A stretch of 64,000 nt of DNA from NCBI GenBank assembly GCA_910586645.1, contig CAJUIS010000003.1, positions 1 through 64,000 on the forward strand, read 5' to 3'. This stretch comes from an uncultured Lachnospiraceae bacterium (GTDB lineage: Bacteria > Bacillota > Clostridia > Lachnospirales > Lachnospiraceae). Position 1 is the first letter of the stretch, and every line of letters starts with the position of its first letter. The notes under the pieces are model-generated. The model searched no databases. It saw only the letters and a list, made by a program, of their open reading frames with translations, and was not told where the DNA came from. A program made the position numbers and the translations under genes. Below, in pieces: positions 57,847 to 64,000 of this stretch.

Positions 57847-58464
57847 CTAACCATTCTTTTTTTCTGTCTGTCCCTTGGCAAACGCTTCCCTAATCTGTAA
57901 AAACGCCTCTTTACGCGTTCCGTTATTGTCTATTATTGTCCTGCAGCAGTCTCTGCACTCCTGTTTTGTAAGCTGGCTTTCAAATATCGCGTCGATTTTT
58001 GCATCGGAATATCCCCTGTTTTCCTTTAACCGTTTTCTCCTGTTTGATTCCGACGCGTCAATATACCACAGCTCATCGCATATGCCGCCATATCCCTCTT
58101 CAATCAAAAGAGCCGCTTCCAGAATAAAATACGAAACCTGTCCCTCGCGTCTTTTTTCTTCTGCCCTGCGGCAGATTTCACGCTTTACCGCAGGATGTAC
58201 AATCGCATTTAAATCTCTCCGCTTTTTTTCGTCGGAAAAAATCATCCCGGCCAGCTTTCTTTTATCCAGCCCGCCTTCTTCCTGAAAAATGTCCTCCCCC
58301 TTAAAACGCTCTCTGATCTGTCTGAAACAGGGCGTCCCCGGCTGCATCAGCTCATGCGCCAGCTCGTCCGCCAAAAGAATGTACGCCTGGTATTCCCGTT
58401 CTATGTAACGGAGGATTTCGGATTTTCCGGCTCCCACTCCTCCTGTAATTCCAATAAATTTCAT
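57847..58464 (-). CDS. coaE: Dephospho-CoA kinase
   Basis: Last step of CoA synthesis. A 205-residue P-loop kinase with Walker A GITGGVGAGKSE, the CoA-binding LADELAHELMQPGTP, a LID with KRRDLNAIVHPAVKREI, and the terminal REAFAKGQ tail. AGGTG lies five bases before ATG 58464. It starts 9 bp after polA, a neighbour pair (polA-coaE) common in Firmicutes. Confidence 0.95.
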   Translation of the reverse strand: MKFIGITGGVGAGKSEILRYIEREYQAYILLADELAHELMQPGTPCFRQIRERFKGEDIFQEEGGLDKRKLAGMIFSDEKKRRDLNAIVHPAVKREICRRAEEKRREGQVSYFILEAALLIEEGYGGICDELWYIDASESNRRKRLKENRGYSDAKIDAIFESQLTKQECRDCCRTIIDNNGTRKEAFLQIREAFAKGQTEKKNG

Positions 58465-58472
58465 ACTGTCAC

Positions 58473-61121
58473 CTATTTTGCCTCATACCAGTTGGTTCCG
58501 GTATGCAAATCAATTTCCAAATCCACAGACAGCTTCGCCGCTCCCCGCATCTCCTCTGACAAAATCCGCTTTACCTGTTCTAATTCTTCCGTTTTCGCTT
58601 CAATCAAAAGCTCGTCGTGCACCTGCAGAATCAGCTTTGACGAAAGCCCTTCTTCCGCCAGCCTGTCATGCACGCGTATCATCGCAATCTTTATGATATC
58701 CGCCGCCGTGCCCTGAATCGGCGCATTCATTGCCACACGCTCTCCAAAAGAACGCTGCATAAAATTACTGGAAGAAATTTCCGGCAGCGGCCTCCTCCTT
58801 TGGAATATTGTAAGCGAATAGCCTTTTTCCTTTGCCGACTCCACCAGTCCGTCCAAAAACGCTTTGATTTTCGGGTACGTCTCAAAGTACCGTTCAATAT
58901 ATTCTGCCGCTTCCTTTTTGCTGATGCTTAAATCCTGGCTTAACCCAAATGAACTGATGCCGTAGACAATCCCGAAATTGACGGCTTTGGCGTTCCTCCT
59001 CTGTAAATCCGTGACTTCTAAAAGCGGAACGTGAAATACCTGGGAAGCCGTTATCCTGTGTATGTCCTCCGCCTCTTTGTAAGCCTGAATCAGCTGCCCG
59101 TCGTCCGACATATGCGCCAGCACCCGAAGTTCAATCTGCGAATAATCCGCATCCACAAAAATGCATCCCTGCGCAGGAAAAAACACTTTGCGGATCAGAC
59201 GCCCAAGCTCCATACGGATTGGAATATTCTGCAGGTTCGGGTCTGTGCTGCTGATTCTCCCGGTCGCCGTAATCGTCTGGTGAAATGTGCTGTGAATCCT
59301 CCCCGTATCGTCAATAAAGTTTGCCAGCCCGTCCGCATACGTAGACTTTAATTTCGTAAGCTGCCTGTACTCTAAAATATCGGCGACAAGCGGATAATCC
59401 GGCGCAAGCTTATCCAGCACGTCCGCAGCAGTGGAATATCCGGTCTTTGTTTTTTTTGCGTAAGGCATCTTTAATTTTTCAAAAAGAATTATGCCGAGCT
59501 GTTTCGGTGAATTGATATTAAATTCTTCTCCCGCCTTCTGATAAACGCTCTGCTCAAGCTCTAAAATCCGGCTGTTTAAGCTTTCTCCGTACGCCGCAAG
59601 AGCCGCCTTGTCCGCCGCTATCCCTTCCGTTTCCATATCTGCAAGGACATAGGCAAGCGGCAGTTCAATCTCCTCATACAAAGACAGCATATCTGTCTCT
59701 TTTAACTGCTCCGTCAGCCTTTCTTTTGCCAGAAAAGCCGTATATGCCATATAGCAGACGCATTTCAAAAACGCATCCGGCGTCTGTTCCAAGGCGTTTG
59801 CCAGAGGCGTCTTTCCAAGAAGATCCGCCTGTGACGGAACCATCAAATCCAGATGATTTTTTGCAATATCCTCATATGCGTATTCATTCTGCAAAGGATT
59901 CAGCAGATAGGACGCAATGCCGCAGTCAAACAGCCGTTTCCTTAAAGCTTTGTCCGTCGTCTTAAGCCGAAAGAATTTTATCCATTCTTTTAAATCCAAA
60001 AAGGAAGCGCGTCCCGTTAAAATCATGCCCCGGATACGTTCTTTCAGATAGCCTTCCGTCAAAAAGCCGCCCACCGGAAGAAACGCCGTATCTTTTTCTC
60101 CAAAGCTAAACGCCGCGCCAAGAAGCGTCCCCTGGGCCGCCACCGGGACAATTCCAAAGAAACCGCTTTCTTCCGCCCGCAAAAGATAATCTTCCGCCCC
60201 GGAAAAATCCTCAATTTTCCGGAAAAACTCTTCCACGCCGTTTTTTGGGGCACTGCATTCAAAACGTTTCAGAATATTCTTTAATTCCAGACGCTTGCAC
60301 AAAAGATAGGCTTCCTCCGTATAGAAGTCGGAAATCTCCGCCTCCTTAAAATCATATGCAAGCGGAACGTCCGTATGAATGGCTGCCAGGCTTTTTGACA
60401 GTTCCGCCAAATCATAATGAGCTTTTAAATTTTCCTTTGCGCGCTTCGGCTTAATTTCATCCGCATGGGCATAGGCGTTTTCAATGCTGCCGTAAGCCGC
60501 AATTAAACTTGTGGCCGTCTTCTCGCCGATCCCAGGCACTCCCGGAATATTATCGGAAGCGTCGCCCATCAGCGCTTTTACATCGACAAACTGCGCCGGC
60601 GTCACCAGATAGCGGTCGGCCACATCTTTCGCATAATAATCTTCAATTTCCGTCCCCGTCTTTTTTGTCTTTGGAATGCGGATTTTTACGCGTTCTGTCG
60701 CAAGCTGCAGCAAATCCCTGTCCCCGGACACCACTGAAACGGAAAATCCCGCTTCTTCCGCGCGTTTTGCCAGCGTTCCCAAAAGATCGTCCGCTTCATA
60801 TCCCGGAAATTCCACGGTTTTAATCCCCATCGCCGCAAGCATTTCCTTCATAAACGGCACCTGCTGCCTGAGTTCTTCCGCCATCATCTTTCTCGTGCCT
60901 TTATACTCCGCATACATTTTATGGCGGAACGTCGGCTCATGCACGTCAAACGCTACCGTCAGATATCCCGGCTCTTCTTCGTCTAAAATTTTAAATAAAA
61001 TATTTAAAAATCCATAGACGGCATTCGTATGGATCCCTTCTGCGTTTGTCAAATCCGGAATCCCAAAAAACGCCCGGTTTAAAATGCTGTGTCCGTCTAT
61101 CAATACTATTTTTTCACTCAT
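58473..61121 (-). CDS. polA: DNA polymerase I
   Basis: Fills gaps and removes primers. The 882 residues contain the 5'-3' exonuclease (DGHSILNRAFFG, GYEADDLLGTLA, VSGDRDLLQL, GDASDNIPGVPGIGEKTA), a proofreading-like middle domain that lacks the DxE metal ligands, and an intact polymerase: motif A DADYSQIELRVLAH, O-helix RRNAKAVNFGIVYGIS, motif C VHDELLIE. Loss of proofreading is normal for Firmicutes PolA. GAGGG precedes the ATG, which overlaps the aminopeptidase stop by four bases. Confidence 0.97.
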   Translation of the reverse strand: MSEKIVLIDGHSILNRAFFGIPDLTNAEGIHTNAVYGFLNILFKILDEEEPGYLTVAFDVHEPTFRHKMYAEYKGTRKMMAEELRQQVPFMKEMLAAMGIKTVEFPGYEADDLLGTLAKRAEEAGFSVSVVSGDRDLLQLATERVKIRIPKTKKTGTEIEDYYAKDVADRYLVTPAQFVDVKALMGDASDNIPGVPGIGEKTATSLIAAYGSIENAYAHADEIKPKRAKENLKAHYDLAELSKSLAAIHTDVPLAYDFKEAEISDFYTEEAYLLCKRLELKNILKRFECSAPKNGVEEFFRKIEDFSGAEDYLLRAEESGFFGIVPVAAQGTLLGAAFSFGEKDTAFLPVGGFLTEGYLKERIRGMILTGRASFLDLKEWIKFFRLKTTDKALRKRLFDCGIASYLLNPLQNEYAYEDIAKNHLDLMVPSQADLLGKTPLANALEQTPDAFLKCVCYMAYTAFLAKERLTEQLKETDMLSLYEEIELPLAYVLADMETEGIAADKAALAAYGESLNSRILELEQSVYQKAGEEFNINSPKQLGIILFEKLKMPYAKKTKTGYSTAADVLDKLAPDYPLVADILEYRQLTKLKSTYADGLANFIDDTGRIHSTFHQTITATGRISSTDPNLQNIPIRMELGRLIRKVFFPAQGCIFVDADYSQIELRVLAHMSDDGQLIQAYKEAEDIHRITASQVFHVPLLEVTDLQRRNAKAVNFGIVYGISSFGLSQDLSISKKEAAEYIERYFETYPKIKAFLDGLVESAKEKGYSLTIFQRRRPLPEISSSNFMQRSFGERVAMNAPIQGTAADIIKIAMIRVHDRLAEEGLSSKLILQVHDELLIEAKTEELEQVKRILSEEMRGAAKLSVDLEIDLHTGTNWYEAK

Positions 61122-62914
61122 ATCGCCCTCGTATTTTCTTTCAGCCAGAGTTTTTCTTCCTCCGTCAGATAAAAAGCCAGCGTCTCATAGACCTTCCTGT
61201 GATATTCATTCAAAAACGCCCGCTCCCTCTGCGTCATATCGTCTGCAATTACCGCGTCCAGATCAATCGGCGCATACGTAATCGTCTCAAAACGCATAAA
61301 CTGCCCGTACTCGTTTTTCTCAGCCTTTTGGCACAGAAGTTCGTTTTCCGTCCGGATACCGTAGGCGCCTTTCAGATATACGCCGGGCTCGTCCGTCGTC
61401 ACCATTCCTTCTTCCAGAACCGCCGTCTGCGCTCTGTCCGCGCTTTTGCCGAAACGGAACGCATTCGGCCCTTCGTGCACGCTCAAAAGATGCCCGACGC
61501 CGTGTCCTGTTCCGCATTTGTAATCCAGCCCCATACAAAAAAGAGGTTCCCGCGCAAGAATATCCAGATCCTGCCCCCGCGCTCCATACAAAAACCGGGC
61601 CGACGCAAGATTGATGCAGCCTCTTAAAACCGCTGTAAAATGACGCTTCATCTGTTCCGTTACAGGGCCAAGCGCAATCGTCCTCGTAATGTCCGTCGTG
61701 CCTTCCAGATAATGTCCGCCGGAATCCACAAGCAGAAACCCTTCCGGCTTTAACGCCGCCCCGCGCCCGGGTTCGGCCGCATAATGCATCATCGCCGCAT
61801 TTTCCCCATACGCGCAGATAGTATCAAAGCTTGTGTCCAGGAAATGTTCCTGTTCTTTCCGCATCTTTTCCAGATATTCCGCCGCGGAAAGCTCTGTCAG
61901 CGTCCCCGTCCCGACGCGCTTTTTCAGCCAGAAGATAAATTTCGTCACTGCCACGCCGTCTTTTATATGCGCCCGGATTGTATTGTCCGTTTCCGTTTTA
62001 TTTTTTACCGCCTTCATAGATTCGGTCGGATTTTTCCCAATGATTTTTTTTGCATTCTCCGGAATGCTTCCCGCAATCCTGTAATTTACTTTCTCAGGAT
62101 CCAAAAGAACCGCCGTATCGGAAAGGGATGCAGCATAGGCATAAATTTCTTCATAAGGTCTGAGCCCGATCCGGTTTTTTTCAAAATACTCCCTCTGATC
62201 TTCTTTTACAACGCCTTCCTGCACAAACCAGATGCATTCCCTTCCGGTCAAAACCAGATAGGACAAAACAACCGGAACGTGGCGGATATCGTTTCCCCGC
62301 ACGTTTAAAAGCCAGGCGATGTCGCAAAGCGACGCAAGAATATGGGCTTTTGCCCCGGCTTCTTTCATTTTTTTTCTGACGCAGGAGATTTTCTCTGCCG
62401 CGCTTCTTCCAAAATACTGTTCTTCCAGAAAGAAAAACGGCTCTTTTGACATATGCGGCCTGTCTTTCCAGACAGCTCCGACAAGATCTTCTTCCCAGAA
62501 AATCCCGCCTTTTTTCTCCTCTGCGATTTTCTGATACTTCTCTCCCGTCTCTGCGCTTACAACCCTTCCGTCAAAGCCGATGACGCCGCCTTCCAAAAGA
62601 TTTTTCTTTAGAAAATCCTCAATGGAAGGCACGCCTTCCTCTCCCGCCCGCTGTAATAAGACTCCGCTTCCCTTTAACTGTTTCTCCGCCTGGATAAAGT
62701 ACCTTCCGTCCGTCCAAAGATACGCCGAATCCGCAAGGATGACCGCCGTTCCGGCGGAACCGTTAAATCCCGTTGCGTATTCCCTCGCCTTAAAATAATC
62801 TCCCGTATATTCCGAACCGTGAAAATCCGAAGAGGGAATGACATACACATCAATTCCCCTCTCCTTCATCCGCATCCTAAGCGCCGAAAGCCGTTTTGTG
62901 ACAGAATCATTCAT
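61118..62914 (-). CDS. Xaa-Pro aminopeptidase, long (APP1-like) form
   Basis: A 598-residue M24B metallopeptidase that removes N-terminal residues before proline. It has two creatinase-like N-terminal domains (YVIPSSDFHGSEYTGDYF; ILASLCDIAWLLNVRGND) and a pita-bread domain with metal ligands in LVDSGGHYLEGTTDITRT (two Asp), GTGHGVGHLLSVHEGP (His), VTTDEPGVYL (Glu) and RTENELL (Glu). No signal peptide, so cytoplasmic. ATG 62914 follows GGAG at nine bases and overlaps the thioesterase stop (ATGAATGA). An earlier in-frame ATG covers that site. Confidence 0.94.
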   Translation of the reverse strand: MNDSVTKRLSALRMRMKERGIDVYVIPSSDFHGSEYTGDYFKAREYATGFNGSAGTAVILADSAYLWTDGRYFIQAEKQLKGSGVLLQRAGEEGVPSIEDFLKKNLLEGGVIGFDGRVVSAETGEKYQKIAEEKKGGIFWEEDLVGAVWKDRPHMSKEPFFFLEEQYFGRSAAEKISCVRKKMKEAGAKAHILASLCDIAWLLNVRGNDIRHVPVVLSYLVLTGRECIWFVQEGVVKEDQREYFEKNRIGLRPYEEIYAYAASLSDTAVLLDPEKVNYRIAGSIPENAKKIIGKNPTESMKAVKNKTETDNTIRAHIKDGVAVTKFIFWLKKRVGTGTLTELSAAEYLEKMRKEQEHFLDTSFDTICAYGENAAMMHYAAEPGRGAALKPEGFLLVDSGGHYLEGTTDITRTIALGPVTEQMKRHFTAVLRGCINLASARFLYGARGQDLDILAREPLFCMGLDYKCGTGHGVGHLLSVHEGPNAFRFGKSADRAQTAVLEEGMVTTDEPGVYLKGAYGIRTENELLCQKAEKNEYGQFMRFETITYAPIDLDAVIADDMTQRERAFLNEYHRKVYETLAFYLTEEEKLWLKENTRAI

Positions 62915-63380
62915 CTTCCGTCTCTCCATAATATTCAAAAAATTTTGTATCCAGCTCCGGATAGGAACGTTTCAGGGAAATCGGTTTTCCGCTCCGGTTC
63001 AAAAAGCAGTGCTCGCTTACCGCAAGCGATCTGAGTTCTCCCGTCCTCTTATCGGTCATCCGGTACTCCACTTTCATCCGGATTCCATTGTATTCTGCAA
63101 TTTTTGTCTCAATCACAACCGTGTCATCGAAATGCACCATGCTCTTATATTCGCAGGACACAGACAGCACGGGGCTGATAATCTCCATCCCTTCCATTCC
63201 CTTATAGGATAACCCAATCTGTTCCATTAAATCCATCCGTGCCTCTTCCATCCACCGGATATAATTGGAATGATGGATAATGCCCATCTGATCCGTCTCG
63301 TAATATTTCGCATGGTGTTCATATGGTCTGATGCGAATCGGTTCTGTCTGTCCGTATATCTGTAATTCCCTTCCCGCCAT
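62907..63380 (-). CDS. Acyl-CoA thioesterase, 4HBT (hot-dog) family
   Basis: A 157-residue hot-dog thioesterase. The active-site pattern YETDQMGIIHHSNYIRWMEEAR (Asp and HH) is that of the YbgC/4-hydroxybenzoyl-CoA thioesterase branch, which acts on short acyl-CoA or acyl-ACP. ATG 63380 is chosen because GGAGG lies eight bases before it; the frame is open another 33 codons upstream, but these overlap the neighbouring gene's end and are unlike the family. Confidence 0.92.
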   Translation of the reverse strand: MAGRELQIYGQTEPIRIRPYEHHAKYYETDQMGIIHHSNYIRWMEEARMDLMEQIGLSYKGMEGMEIISPVLSVSCEYKSMVHFDDTVVIETKIAEYNGIRMKVEYRMTDKRTGELRSLAVSEHCFLNRSGKPISLKRSYPELDTKFFEYYGETEDE

Positions 63381-63414
63381 AATCCATTCCTCCTTTTTTC
63401 CAGGCTGTTTTGCG

Positions 63415-64000
<586 letters not shown>

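Overview
The window looks like chromosome of a gut anaerobe of the Bacillota, most likely family Lachnospiraceae (inference from gene families, no species claimed). Support: a single-chain PurL with a C-terminal glutaminase domain, a two-subunit transketolase, an FtsA-like protein with a long basic/acidic tail, a DUF6033-type protein, a GH112 phosphorylase beside nagBA, and strong AGGAGG-type ribosome sites throughout. Most genes lie on the minus strand. No rRNA, tRNA, CRISPR array or complete insertion sequence was seen.

Layout. 1-572: start of a secreted protein made of 16-residue Cys/His repeats, cut by the window edge. 0.7-5.0 kb: purL and a DUF1905 gene, then a lipoprotein with an LprI-like C-terminus. 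6.1-9.2 kb: a MATE exporter under a textbook MerR-type promoter (19-bp spacer holding a perfect dyad), its divergent MerR regulator, and VOC and YciI proteins. 9.3-13.5 kb: an ABC-F ATPase with one decayed ATP site, a FliD-tail-like protein, and a membrane-anchored C39-like protein. 13.5-15.9 kb: purB and purC. 17-21.2 kb: GH112 phosphorylase divergent from nagB-nagA, a likely mucin/milk-glycan (galacto-N-biose) route. 21.3-32.3 kb: DUF6033 protein, transketolase pair, tcdA, L,D-transpeptidase, PAP2 enzyme, and the methyltransferase-hslO-nadE-aldo/keto reductase operon.

32.5-40.8 kb: a GH32 fructosidase with a complete sugar ABC transporter and, on the far side of a 1.5-kb scar of mobile-element debris (serine recombinase tail, VirD4 fragment, an intact DinJ/YafQ toxin-antitoxin pair), its probable LacI regulator. 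Matching TAACCGGTTA operators survive on both sides of the scar.

40.8-48.9 kb: the least explained part, a five-gene minus-strand cassette: HD hydrolase, two different DxD nucleotidyltransferases, a 139-residue protein, and a 1713-residue DUF4132 protein, with a perfect 45-bp tandem duplication carrying the ribosome site just before the giant gene. This is the best candidate for an undescribed system.

49-64 kb: YbaK-type deacylase, membrane-anchored EEP enzyme, ABC exporter pair, TfoX-N protein, a truncated Ser/Thr kinase beside a 129-bp palindromic element, an XRE regulator with 24-bp direct repeats, and a housekeeping run (YjbR, WalJ-like, FtsA-like, CoaE, PolA, Xaa-Pro aminopeptidase, thioesterase, and the 3' part of a GH13 gene cut by the right edge).

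All family calls come from reading motifs by eye; no database search was run.
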